Source: Mariniblastus sp.
GTDB taxonomy: Bacteria > Planctomycetota > Planctomycetia > Pirellulales > Pirellulaceae
Direction: 5' to 3'
Assembly: GCA_014237975.1 (NCBI GenBank)
Contig: JABACA010000003.1
Coordinates: 1 to 48,725, forward strand
Length of the DNA stretch: 48,725 nt
Shown here: one piece after another, positions 9,601-18,313 of the stretch
Position numbering within the stretch: position 1 is the stretch's first letter
Layout: each line of letters opens with the position of its first letter
Program-made: the position numbers and the translations under genes
The notes under the pieces: generated by a model
Told to the model about the DNA's origin: nothing
The model's input: the letters and a program-made list of their open reading frames with translations, nothing else
The model's database searches: none

Positions 9601-10995
9601 ATGGAAAAATTATCCGTCGCCCAGGCGCGTCAAGAAGCATCCATCGGCAAGCAGGCCTGCCTGCAAGGCTGGGTTCGTACTCGCCGCGACTCCAAGGCGG
9701 GATTTAGCTTTATCGAAATCAACGACGGTTCCAGCCAAGGCAATATCCAGATCATTGCCGATGCCAATCTTGAAAATTACGAGTCGGAAATAAAAAACCT
9801 GACGGCCGGCTGCAGTATTTCAGCCATTGGCGAACTGAAAGCTTCGGGTGGCAAGGGGCAATCGACGGAGCTTCATGCCAGTCAAGTGACGGTCCATGGC
9901 TGGGCCGACCCCGACACCTACCCGCTACAAAAGAAAAGGCACTCATTTGAAAAGCTGCGGGAATGGGCCCACTTGCGCCCTCGCACGAACACCTTTGGGG
10001 CGGTGGCACGTGTCAGGAACTGTATCTGCAACTCGATCCACCAGTTTTTTCAGGAAGACGGGTTTCTCTACGTGCACACACCGGTCATCACGGCCAGCGA
10101 TTGCGAGGGAGCCGGCGAGATGTTCCAGGTCACGACAATGGACCTTGAGCATGTGGCCAAGAACACGATCGAACGGTTGGACTACCAATTTGATTTTTTT
10201 GACCGCCCTTCGTTCCTGACCGTCAGTGGGCAACTCGAAGCCGAAACGTATGCCTGTGCGTTGGGGAAAGTTTACACGTTTGGACCGACATTTCGTGCCG
10301 AGAACTCCAACACGTCACGTCACCTGGCCGAGTTCTGGATGATCGAACCGGAGATGGCTTTTTGCGAGCTGTCGGAAAACATGGATCTGGCAGAGGCTTT
10401 CCTGAAACGGGTTTTTGGGGACGCGATGGAAAAATGTGCCGAAGATATGGAGTTCTTCAATCTACGAATCGACACGACATTGCTGGAAACGCTCAATGGG
10501 ATCATGTCCAGCGATTTCGTTCGTCTTCCCTATACCGAAGCGGTCGAAATACTTGAGCAGTGCGGCGAGTCGTTTGAATACCCGGTTCAGTGGGGTGTCG
10601 ACCTGCAATCCGAGCACGAGCGTTTCCTGACCGAGACCCATTTCAAGTCGCCCGTCATCCTGTACGACTACCCCAAAATCATTAAGCCCTTTTACATGTA
10701 CTGCAACGACGATGAAAAGACAGTCCGCGGGATGGACGTTCTCGTTCCAAAAATCGGCGAAATCATCGGGGGCAGTCAGCGAGAACATCGGCTGGACGTC
10801 CTCGAGCAACGGATGACCGAGCAGGATTTAGTGATCGATGATTATTGGTGGTACACCGATCTGCGCAAATACGGGACGGTACCGCATGCCGGTTTTGGAC
10901 TGGGACTGGAAAGACTGGTGCAATTCGTCACCGGGATGGCCAACATTCGCGACGTCATTCCGTTCCCCAGAACGCCCGGCAACGCCGATTTTTAG
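9601..10995 (+). CDS. asnS: Asparagine--tRNA ligase
   Basis: A class IIb aminoacyl-tRNA synthetase that charges tRNA-Asn with asparagine using ATP. The length of 464 residues matches bacterial AsnRS (about 466). The N-terminal OB-fold anticodon domain is visible in [24 protein letters not shown]. The catalytic core has [41 protein letters not shown], motif 2 as [22 protein letters not shown] and motif 3 as [15 protein letters not shown] followed by [10 protein letters not shown]. These distinguish AsnRS from AspRS (no aspartate-specific insertion domain). No clear ribosome-binding site is seen upstream. The organism therefore can charge tRNA-Asn directly. Confidence 0.95.
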   Translation: MEKLSVAQARQEASIGKQACLQGWVRTRRDSKAGFSFIEINDGSSQGNIQIIADANLENYESEIKNLTAGCSISAIGELKASGGKGQSTELHASQVTVHGWADPDTYPLQKKRHSFEKLREWAHLRPRTNTFGAVARVRNCICNSIHQFFQEDGFLYVHTPVITASDCEGAGEMFQVTTMDLEHVAKNTIERLDYQFDFFDRPSFLTVSGQLEAETYACALGKVYTFGPTFRAENSNTSRHLAEFWMIEPEMAFCELSENMDLAEAFLKRVFGDAMEKCAEDMEFFNLRIDTTLLETLNGIMSSDFVRLPYTEAVEILEQCGESFEYPVQWGVDLQSEHERFLTETHFKSPVILYDYPKIIKPFYMYCNDDEKTVRGMDVLVPKIGEIIGGSQREHRLDVLEQRMTEQDLVIDDYWWYTDLRKYGTVPHAGFGLGLERLVQFVTGMANIRDVIPFPRTPGNADF

Positions 10996-11091
10996 TCAAA
11001 CCGAACAATGGAAAGAGAGTGATCGGTCCGGGGCAAAAGGCTCTGAGGAACGCTGAATTTCTAACCGTGCCTTTTCAGTCACGGCCGGCCG

Positions 11092-12063
11092 CTATCGAGT
11101 GGTCCTCTCGTTCAAGATCTGGGAATTCGGCACGGAGTTGCCAAACGTCTTGAATTCGTCAAACGTCCAGACCACTTTTTTCGTCTTCGGATCAATCTCG
11201 ATCAGCAGCGGGTTGTCGGGGCCCGCGTGACAATTCCCGATCACGTAGTTGCCATTGGCCAAGACCTCGAGCGTCGTCACCCACGCCAAGCTGATGTCGG
11301 GAAGCTCGTTTTGGGTCAGGCTCCAGACGATCTCCTTCTCCGGCGTAACCTCGATCACACTGTGTCCATTGCCGGTCGCAATCAGAAAGTTGCCATGGGG
11401 CAACTGAACGGCACCGAACACCTTGTTACCAAATGAATCAGGCCCATGGCCGCCCTTGGCGGAGCGGCCAAACATCGGTATTTCGTATTCCCATTTTACG
11501 TTTCCCGCATCGTCGTAAAGCCGAACTTTCCCATCCCCTTCATGACAGACAAGATAACTGCCGTCTTTAAGTTTGCGCGCTAACCGGGTGTCGGTATGCG
11601 GATGGGGCCGATCCACTTTCAATTTGATTTGCTTGAGAAGTTCTCCCTTCCGATTAACTTCAATGATTCGAGCCGGTCCGGATTCTGCAATCATGACGTT
11701 TCCATTTTCGAGTGGTTGGAACGCGTGAATCTCAACTTTTTCGCCGGACTGATCACGATTGTTTGTCGCGGCGTCGTACTCCCAAACGACTTTTTTGGTT
11801 GGGATATCGATTTCCACTACGCGATGGCTTCCTTGCTGGACCATGATCGTCTGCGGATTACCCGCCGGACCGGGGCCAACATGAATATCGTGTATGCCTC
11901 CCCAGGGCATTTCCCATTCAATCGTCCCATCCTTATCGACGATGGCAAGTTTTCCATTTCCTTGTGTGATTAATCGGTGGGTCGTTTCATCAGCACCCGA
12001 GGTACCACAAGAAACCGTCAACAGGCAACTGATTATGAAACAACTGGTGGGACGGAACATCAT
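11092..12063 (-). CDS. Secreted PQQ-like beta-propeller protein
   Basis: A 323-residue protein with a signal peptide (FIISCLLTVSCGTSGA) followed by repeated propeller strands: GKLAIVDKDGTIEWEM, VVEIDIPTKKVVWEY, IIEVNRKGELLKQI, VRLYDDAGNVKWEY, VIEVTPEKEIVWSL and LIEIDPKTKKVVWTF. Together they suggest six or seven blades of the PQQ-like or arylsulfotransferase-like type. The start at 12063 has AGGAG 6-7 bases upstream; a second ATG follows at once. The Cys in the signal is not in a canonical lipobox. It converges on asnS. No catalytic residues are recognisable, so a binding or sensing role is only a guess. Confidence 0.75.
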   Translation of the reverse strand: MMFRPTSCFIISCLLTVSCGTSGADETTHRLITQGNGKLAIVDKDGTIEWEMPWGGIHDIHVGPGPAGNPQTIMVQQGSHRVVEIDIPTKKVVWEYDAATNNRDQSGEKVEIHAFQPLENGNVMIAESGPARIIEVNRKGELLKQIKLKVDRPHPHTDTRLARKLKDGSYLVCHEGDGKVRLYDDAGNVKWEYEIPMFGRSAKGGHGPDSFGNKVFGAVQLPHGNFLIATGNGHSVIEVTPEKEIVWSLTQNELPDISLAWVTTLEVLANGNYVIGNCHAGPDNPLLIEIDPKTKKVVWTFDEFKTFGNSVPNSQILNERTTR

Positions 12064-12228
12064 GCGGTGCTCCTGGTTAGAAATAGCAACGCTCCAATTC
12101 TAGCCGAAATGAGTCAGCCGGTGCTGGACATCAAAACAAGTGACTGGCTTTTTCTGGACAAATCGGCGGCCAAGACAGGTATCGAGTCATTCCCTTTTTT
12201 TGAGGTGAACGCCTGATTATCCTTAGCG

Positions 12229-12741
12229 TTACCGGAGCGGACCCTGCCCCTGCTGTTGACGAATGCGATTGACCGACGTCAACACCAGGTCGTTGGCTTG
12301 CACCAACTTGATCAACTGGCTAGTGGAACATCCCAGTTTTTTCGCGGCAGGGGCAAACCTGTAGTCAAAGGAATCAAGCCAGTCGAGCACTTCTGCAATC
12401 ATCGACGGAAAATCTTCATGCTCCACCCCAACCGAAATTTTGTTGCCTGACAACCGCTTCTCCCATAATTGACTGGGCATACGGTCGGGGCCGATTTCTG
12501 TTCGCAGCTGGATCGCCAGGTTCAACCGCAACCTTGCCATGGCAACCTGTCGATTGGAATGTTGACTGCGCCGCTCGCTGGCTTGACCTGTAATGCCGCT
12601 TGGTAAATGATGGGCAACAATCGCAGATTCCACCTTGTTACGATGTTGTCCACCCGGACCGCCACGTCGTGTCCGCTCAATTCGACAACTTTCCGCCAAA
12701 ACTCGGCTGGGAAGGCAAGCCGGATGGGGCCAATATTCCAT
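12229..12741 (-). CDS. Class I release-factor-like protein with GGQ motif
   Basis: A 170-residue protein containing the RF-1 catalytic domain only: RRGGPGGQHRNKVESAIVAHHLPSGI, in which GGQ would promote peptidyl-tRNA hydrolysis in the ribosomal A site. The domain continues with SERRSQHSNRQVAMARL, as in the PrfH/ArfB-type proteins. It lacks the codon-recognition domains of RF1 and RF2. The C-terminus (FAPAAKKLGCSTSQLIKLV...) is not the basic ArfB tail and may form a small helical domain. A role in ribosome rescue is inferred, not shown. The ATG at 12741 follows GAGG by 7 bases. The gene is divergent from the kinase gene. Confidence 0.8.
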   Translation of the reverse strand: MEYWPHPACLPSRVLAESCRIERTRRGGPGGQHRNKVESAIVAHHLPSGITGQASERRSQHSNRQVAMARLRLNLAIQLRTEIGPDRMPSQLWEKRLSGNKISVGVEHEDFPSMIAEVLDWLDSFDYRFAPAAKKLGCSTSQLIKLVQANDLVLTSVNRIRQQQGQGPLR

Positions 12742-12850
12742 GAAAGTCCTCAGGTTTGCTGAATCAATTTGAAAGTTGCGTTAAACTAAAGATCAATCCA
12801 CCGGAACCAGCCGGTTGGTAGGTACATAGGTACATTGTCGTCGAGCTCCA

Positions 12851-14629
12851 ATGAAGATCAAGAAACTAGGTCCATACAAACTATTGAGTGTCCTCGGTCG
12901 AGGCGGCATGGGAACCGTCTACCGAGCCAAGAACAGTGAAACCGGTAATTTCCAAGCCGTTAAGGTGCTTGCCGAACATTATGCCCACGATACCCACTTC
13001 AGGAACCGTTTTGAATCTGAAATCAAAGCCCTGATTAAACTGGACCACCCCAATATCGTGCGACTGATCAGTTATGGCCAGGAAGATTCCAACATGTTTT
13101 TTGCGATGGAACTGGTTGAGGGAAAGAACCTGTTCCAGCTGCAAAGGGATGGAAAACGATTTGATTGGCGAGAAGTCCTGGCGATTTCTCGCGATATTGC
13201 AAATGGCTTGCGGCATGCCCATGATCGGGGCGTCATCCACAGGGACTTGAAGCCTGGCAATTTACTGGCTTCCAATGATGGGTTGTTCAAAATTACCGAC
13301 TTTGGAATTGCCAAAAATTTTGGTGCTAATTCAAATACCGGCACCAACGTATTGGGGACCATGGATTTCATGAGTCCCGAGCAGGCCAAAGGAGACCCGG
13401 TCACCGTCAAAAGCGACCTGTATAGTCTCGGCTCCGTCATGTACTGCCTGCTTTCAGGCAGCCCGCCACACCGGGGAAATTCGGTCGAGGAGTCACTGCA
13501 CAATCTAACCCGAGCCACAGCGCCGCATGTCTCACGATCGGTTCCCAATGTGCCTTCGGAATTGGATTCACTCATCAGTCACTTGATGGAGCCTGATCCG
13601 GAAAAACGTTTGCAAACGGCACAGTCGCTGCTTTACCAGATCGAACAGGTAGAACAGCAATTGAAAGATTACAGTGAAGCCCAAACAGCCGAGCGACCTG
13701 TCGTTCCATCACACGACACGTTTGCCGTAGGCAAGCCCGCGACCTCGGAACAGGAAGATCGATCCAGCTATTCCAAAAGTACTGCCATCGAAAACGAGGC
13801 TTCGATAACCTTTGGCAGCCAAAAGCGGGCGATCGCCAAGACTGAGGCGAAAACGGCCAATGAAGTAGAAACTGCCGGCAAGCCGGATTCCGAATCCCAC
13901 ATTGATTATTTCAATACGGTCACCGATCAGCAAAGGCAACGCCAAGCTCCCGATGTTCAGAATAGGCGTGAAGCATCTTGGCGCAATGTCGGGTTAACGG
14001 CATTCCCGCTATTATTGGCGGTCGCGCTCATCGTCTTGGGTGTTGTATACGCTTATCAACGTCCATCGGCGGATCAACTTTATTCCACGATTACTGCCAA
14101 TGAAAAAAATCCGCAACTGGCCCGGGATGAAATCCAACAATTCCTTGAAGACTACCCGGATCATGAAAAGGCCGACCAAGTCCGGTCATTATCATCACTG
14201 GCCAACGCGATTGCACTGAAACAACGGCTCACGGTTCAAAGCGATTCGAGGATGGGGAATCAACTGACAGAAATTGAAAACCAGTTCGTGGAAATAATGG
14301 AACTCTCCCGTAAAGACGTACCAACCGCCTACTCGCGTTTAAATGCATTGGTAACTCTGTACGAGGGTGACAAATCTCTGAAACCCGAAGATGCTGCCTG
14401 CATTGCAGCCGCCAAAGTGTTTTCGAAACAACTCAAAAATGAAGCGAAAACCCAACAACTGGACGGTCGAAAACGAATCGAATCTTTGCTGAAGCGCGGC
14501 CAGGAATCACCGCCGGCGGAAGCGGCAAAGCTGTACAGATCGATCATTGAATTGTATGGAGAATCGTCATGGGCCAAACCATTGATCGACAAGGCAAAAC
14601 AGCGACTGGAAAAAATCGAACAGGAGTGA
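12851..14629 (+). CDS. Membrane-anchored serine/threonine protein kinase
   Basis: A Hanks-type kinase of 592 residues. The kinase domain covers residues about 8-270: glycine loop LGRGGMGTVY (15-24), Lys38 in AVKVL, catalytic HRDLKPGN with Asp132, DFG with Asp150, then GTMDFMSPEQ and DLYSLGSVMY. All key catalytic residues are present, so it should be active. A low-complexity linker follows. One membrane helix, VGLTAFPLLLAVALIVLGVVYAY, lies at about 379-401. The C-terminal region of about 190 residues is helical and should face the periplasm; it may sense a signal or scaffold partners (inferred). The stop is 3 bases ahead of yacG, so the two are probably co-transcribed. Confidence 0.9.
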   Translation: MKIKKLGPYKLLSVLGRGGMGTVYRAKNSETGNFQAVKVLAEHYAHDTHFRNRFESEIKALIKLDHPNIVRLISYGQEDSNMFFAMELVEGKNLFQLQRDGKRFDWREVLAISRDIANGLRHAHDRGVIHRDLKPGNLLASNDGLFKITDFGIAKNFGANSNTGTNVLGTMDFMSPEQAKGDPVTVKSDLYSLGSVMYCLLSGSPPHRGNSVEESLHNLTRATAPHVSRSVPNVPSELDSLISHLMEPDPEKRLQTAQSLLYQIEQVEQQLKDYSEAQTAERPVVPSHDTFAVGKPATSEQEDRSSYSKSTAIENEASITFGSQKRAIAKTEAKTANEVETAGKPDSESHIDYFNTVTDQQRQRQAPDVQNRREASWRNVGLTAFPLLLAVALIVLGVVYAYQRPSADQLYSTITANEKNPQLARDEIQQFLEDYPDHEKADQVRSLSSLANAIALKQRLTVQSDSRMGNQLTEIENQFVEIMELSRKDVPTAYSRLNALVTLYEGDKSLKPEDAACIAAAKVFSKQLKNEAKTQQLDGRKRIESLLKRGQESPPAEAAKLYRSIIELYGESSWAKPLIDKAKQRLEKIEQE

Positions 14630-14632
14630 ATC

Positions 14633-14902
14633 ATGAATTTTCAATCCGATACAAATGAGCCAGGCGACGGCCACGCCAGCATGCCTCGCCAGGCTCGGGC
14701 AAAGAGCCTTGATAAACGAGATGTCAATTCCAGGCGACGCTGTTCGTTGTGTGAAAAAACATTTGAAGCTGCCACCAGTGCCTGCCTGCCGTTTTGCAGT
14801 ACTCGCTGCCAGCAACTTGATCTGCGAAAATGGATGACAGAAGGTTATGGATTACCGCTCGATGGACATGAAGATGTGGAACATGGCGCCGTCGATGAAT
14901 AG
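14633..14902 (+). CDS. yacG: DNA gyrase inhibitor YacG
   Basis: A small zinc protein of 89 residues. YacG in E. coli binds GyrB and blocks DNA binding by gyrase. The signature is clear: CSLCEKTF followed by FCSTRCQQLDLRKWMTEGYGLP, giving the CxxC...CxxxC zinc site and the conserved helix, as in E. coli (FCSKRCQLIDLGEWA). The N-terminal 35 residues are polar and poorly conserved. AGGAG at 14622-14626, inside the end of the kinase gene, is 6 bases ahead of the ATG, so translation is likely coupled to the kinase. Pairing with a kinase gene is unusual compared with coaE-yacG in proteobacteria. Confidence 0.88.
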   Translation: MNFQSDTNEPGDGHASMPRQARAKSLDKRDVNSRRRCSLCEKTFEAATSACLPFCSTRCQQLDLRKWMTEGYGLPLDGHEDVEHGAVDE

Positions 14903-15092
14903 GGTGAGTCGTCGGCTTGGCTGGATTTCGATAAGACAGGTCTTGGTCCTTAGCTGGGCCCCTTGCTAGTGCTGGCCATCCTGGCGATTCGCCGTCGCCT
15001 GGCCTCTCGTTGAAACAACTTCCAGGAGTCAGGCTGCCGATTGATGCTAGTCTGCTCTCTGCGGCATCGACCTGTCCATGCTCAACGGCAAT

Positions 15093-16004
15093 TCAAGCTT
15101 GCCGTGCACGAGGGTGAGCTTTTTCGTAGGCTTTTCGCAGGCCGGCCGTACTGAGGTGGGTATAAATCTGTGTTGTTACCAAGCTCTTATGTCCCAGCAG
15201 TTCCTGTACGCTGCGAATATCCGCGCCGCGATCCAACAAATGCGTTGCAAAACTGTGGCGCAAAGTATGAGGAGATGTACGCAAATCCAGGCCGGTCTGT
15301 TTAAGATATTTCTCCAACATTCGCGCTACGCTTCGCGTGGTCAAGCGGTTCCCGAATTTATTCAGGAACAGGGGCGTCGGGGATTCCACCGGTGGTTTCC
15401 CGGACGGTAGCGACGTGCGAACTCGATTCCATTTCCGGATGGCGCGGATTGCATGACTTCCCAAGGGAGCCAGTCGTTCCTTCTTGCCCTTTCCCCTGAC
15501 GCGCACCAATCCATCATCGAGATCGAGATCCTCCATGTTGATTCCAACAAGTTCACTGACACGTAAACCGGCCGAATACAGGGTCTCGAGCATGGCACGA
15601 TCGCGAAGACCTAGCGGTTGGTCTTTCGGCGGCGCTGCCAGTAATTTGCCAATCTGGGCACCGGACAGGAAATGTGGCAGTTTCCTTTCCCGTCGTGGGT
15701 TTCTCAGTGGCTTGGCCGGATTGGTATCACAAAGTCCTTCTCGCTGGGAAAACCTGAAAAAACTTCGAAGCGAAGCAAGTCTCCGCGCGACCGAGGACTT
15801 GGCATAACCGGCTTCGTGTAAAGCTGCAACATACGTTCGCAAATCGCGTGGCGTGATTTTCCCAGGTGCCGGGCAGCTTCCCATCGTCTCAGTCAAGTAC
15901 TCCTGCAGGATCAACAGGTCTTCACGATACGATTTGATAGTCAGGTCGGAGCAATTCCGCTCTATTCTCAAGTAACGTAAAAAGCGATTAGTGGCCGCTT
16001 GCAT
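15093..16004 (-). CDS. xerC: Tyrosine recombinase XerC
   Basis: A site-specific recombinase of 303 residues that resolves chromosome dimers at dif together with XerD. Start at 16004 is chosen because GGAG lies 6 bases upstream and the protein then begins QAATNRFLRYLRIERNCSD, the usual Xer N-terminus; the frame extends 15 codons further without homology. All catalytic residues are present: Arg148 (SAGLRVSEL), Lys172 (RGKGKKERLAPLG), His246 and Arg249 (HTLRHSFATHLLD), His272 (LGHKSLVTTQIYTH) and Tyr281. No integron, phage or att features flank it, which favours a housekeeping XerC/D over an element-borne integrase. Choosing XerC over XerD is tentative. It converges on yacG. Confidence 0.87.
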   Translation of the reverse strand: MQAATNRFLRYLRIERNCSDLTIKSYREDLLILQEYLTETMGSCPAPGKITPRDLRTYVAALHEAGYAKSSVARRLASLRSFFRFSQREGLCDTNPAKPLRNPRRERKLPHFLSGAQIGKLLAAPPKDQPLGLRDRAMLETLYSAGLRVSELVGINMEDLDLDDGLVRVRGKGKKERLAPLGSHAIRAIRKWNRVRTSLPSGKPPVESPTPLFLNKFGNRLTTRSVARMLEKYLKQTGLDLRTSPHTLRHSFATHLLDRGADIRSVQELLGHKSLVTTQIYTHLSTAGLRKAYEKAHPRARQA

Positions 16005-16106
16005 TAGTACTCCATCCAAAAAAATGCCAGCAACTTCAATTGCTGGCAAATCGACTGGGTGAGTTGGGCGTCCGGTGTCCGGCGATTGGATTGAAACCGG
16101 GATCGA

Positions 16107-16382
16107 CTAGGCGATGGGCTCCTCGCCAGACAACAAGTCTTCAACATGCGGTTCTTCGTACCTAGCCTGCTGAATGGGTTTCCAGTCCGTCTGATCCGTT
16201 TGCGTCGTTTTGCGAACTTTTTGGCTCATGACGGCTGCGTCATACCAGGAAAAACTCAATTCCGGGTTGGATGCGTAACGACCCAGTGTTCGAAGCGTTT
16301 CACTACGATTTTCTTCGTTGTATAGAAAAATGTACCGCTCTTCGCCTTTGGCCAATGCCAGAATATTAATGTCTTTGGACAC
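16107..16382 (-). CDS. Conserved small protein upstream of xerC
   Basis: An unrecognised protein of 91 residues. The longer frame begins at 16664, but the GTG at 16382 has AAGGGG 5-6 bases upstream and the predicted product starts SKDINILALAKGEERYIFLY, which looks like a compact folded N-terminus; the preceding codons (Cys-rich, no pattern) look non-coding. The body reads ENRSETLRTLGRYASNPELSFSWYDAAVMSQKVRK, a mixed helix/strand pattern with conserved-looking aromatic residues, and ends in an acidic tail. There is no signal peptide or membrane helix. It is 102 bases upstream of xerC on the same strand and may share its transcript. I cannot assign a function. Confidence 0.6.
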   Translation of the reverse strand: MSKDINILALAKGEERYIFLYNEENRSETLRTLGRYASNPELSFSWYDAAVMSQKVRKTTQTDQTDWKPIQQARYEEPHVEDLLSGEEPIA

Positions 16383-16858
16383 GTTTTCCCCTTGGATCGT
16401 TACTGACGACTCGTTGAATAGATTCCAACTCGGAGTCGTCGGACCAAATGCACTGAATTGATCATTTAGTACGTATCGGTCGCAATCCCTGTAAACAACA
16501 CCAGACTTTTTAGTAACCGAACTCCTTTCGCATATATCTTCAGCGGGGGGGCAACAAAATCGGCACGGCTTGATGGGTCGCAATAAAACGCTGGCACAAT
16601 CTGCACCCGCAAACGTTATTACTGTTACAAGATGAAATGTTGCATGAGACAAAGTCTCCAGCACACGCTATCAATGACAGTCATAATCGACAGCAATTTC
16701 AGCAACAACACGAAGTGATTTTCCCTTTAACAGCCCAGTTCAAAATTTTGACTGAAGGCAAACTTAAGCAGATGAAATCCTGGCGTTGGACAACAGAAAT
16801 AGCCGGTATCATTTGCCGGCAGTTCAGCGATCAGCATTCGATTTAAAAAACGACGGAT
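16383..16858. other. Intergenic stretch between the small protein and the HTH-like gene
   Basis: 476 bases without a convincing gene. On the minus strand a GCCGG / CCGGC hairpin (plus coordinates 16802-16820), followed by a T-rich stretch, could be a weak terminator of the upstream gene. A perfect inverted repeat GAGAC-aaa-GTCTC lies at 16646-16658 and could be a small hairpin or operator. Confidence 0.35.
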
Positions 16859-18013
16859 CTATCCGCGCACCAAACGTTTTTCCAGGGCTTCAGCTGGAAT
16901 CGGGGTCACTTTGGAATTGGCGACAAGGTCGGTTCGCAAAATATCGATGTCCTTGTTGGACGGAACGTCAAATTGCACGATAAAAGCCCCGACTTGAATC
17001 CCTTGACCAGCATATTGGGGCGGCCAAAAATCTTCAGCTCGAGTGGCCAGGGCCCGCGCCAGCAGTCGTGTGGCTTTCCCCGAAAATCCACCCATCACCA
17101 TTTCCAGTCGCCCTTGGGATTCACGATGCACGTAAAAAACAAATGCTACCTCTTCTTTGGCCCCATGGGCCGAACAGGGAATCCAGTCACCCAAGGCGTT
17201 TTCGTAATAAATACCCGGTTTCTCTTGCCCGTTACCTTTGCTCAATTGCCAACCACCTACGCACGAGGCAACTTGAGGATCATTGTCCCGATAACGCAAA
17301 TAGAAAGGAATTGAGCGTTCTGCGGGATCGTCGAACTCGTCCTGGCTCTGAAACGGTTCACACGAGAACAACCTGGCAAGAACGATTTCAACCACCGGGT
17401 TACTTTTTGTGCTGCCAATTCCTACCAAGGCCTTATCCCCTTTGGATTCGGAAAAATCGTCATACACTACCTGGGCACGTGCTGTCATTTCTTCGGATGA
17501 GGCCTGACCCGGGCTCCAAACCAACGATTGTTTGAGATACTCAGGTTGGGGAATGGCATCAGCAGCCAATGTGGAACCAGATCCATCGCCCGGTTTCTTC
17601 AGTTTGGCCGTTCCTCCAAGGGTCGTAACGCCATTCAACAATTCCCCCAGTAGCACGGAATCTGATGCCACCACATAGGAAACATCAGCAACATCGGGGG
17701 ATTCATCCCGCCTTACTCCGACGCATAATTCCATCCGGTTCCGACGTGCCAGTAATTCCCAGAAATTCTCTGGTTCAACCGCAAAAAGAGCACCTGGAAG
17801 CTGTTCCGCTGTCGCATGGCCATGCTCGATGAGATAATCACAAAGCCTCGATAGAGCTTTGAGAGGTATGTATTTGACTTCGTTCTTCAATAAGGCAGCG
17901 ACCTGGTGACGATCCAAACCCGTATATTCGACGATTGACTTGATCGTACCGGGTCGGCGACGTGGATCGGGCACATGTCCTAATAACTCTGCTAAACGAA
18001 AACTGTATTGCAT
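16859..18013 (-). CDS. Unrecognised protein with N-terminal HTH-like domain
   Basis: A 384-residue soluble protein of no family I can name. Residues about 1-65 read LAELLGHVPDPRRRPGTIKSIVEYTGLDRHQVAALLKNEVKYIPLKALSRLCDYLIE in pieces that fit a Cro/C1-type helix-turn-helix (the segment ending in YIPLKALSRLCDYL is typical). The remaining residues alternate strands and helices, for example PVVEIVLARLFSCEPF, SIPFYLRYRDND and GRLEMVMGGFSGKATRLLARALA, and end with FIVQFDVPSNKDIDILRTDLV. There is no signal peptide or membrane helix. A DNA-binding regulator with a large sensor or effector part is plausible but inferred. It is divergent from the SPOR-like gene at 18314. Confidence 0.65.
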   Translation of the reverse strand: MQYSFRLAELLGHVPDPRRRPGTIKSIVEYTGLDRHQVAALLKNEVKYIPLKALSRLCDYLIEHGHATAEQLPGALFAVEPENFWELLARRNRMELCVGVRRDESPDVADVSYVVASDSVLLGELLNGVTTLGGTAKLKKPGDGSGSTLAADAIPQPEYLKQSLVWSPGQASSEEMTARAQVVYDDFSESKGDKALVGIGSTKSNPVVEIVLARLFSCEPFQSQDEFDDPAERSIPFYLRYRDNDPQVASCVGGWQLSKGNGQEKPGIYYENALGDWIPCSAHGAKEEVAFVFYVHRESQGRLEMVMGGFSGKATRLLARALATRAEDFWPPQYAGQGIQVGAFIVQFDVPSNKDIDILRTDLVANSKVTPIPAEALEKRLVRG

Positions 18014-18313
18014 GTCTGCAACTCGCTGTCATAAATCCGTTTAAGGGAATACTGAGTGCCGCAAAGCACAATCATGAAATTCGCGACATTAAAGAAGCTA
18101 ATATAACGCTCAAAGTGAGAAAATGCCCCCCTTCAAGTATCGGAAACGGTCAATTGGCCTCATATTTTTCCGTTAGTTTACAAAAAATTTTGCATTTCGC
18201 TGTAGTTGGCTAAAGGTCGTTTTGCTATTGTTCCCCCCGCTTTCGAGATCGCCAATGGGCGAACCAAAGTCGCAATACAAGAATCCGTCGTGACCAGCCC
18301 TTAGGGAGAAACG
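18014..18313. other. Divergent intergenic region
   Basis: 300 bases between two divergent genes. It is A+T-rich, especially 18160-18200, and presumably holds both promoters, but I could not identify -35/-10 pairs with acceptable spacing. The ribosome-binding site AGGGAGA at 18303-18309 belongs to the gene at 18314. Confidence 0.4.

Noticed and set aside
15093-16004. Integrase of a mobile element
   Set aside because: There are no att repeats, tRNA, or phage or plasmid genes nearby; a housekeeping Xer recombinase fits better.
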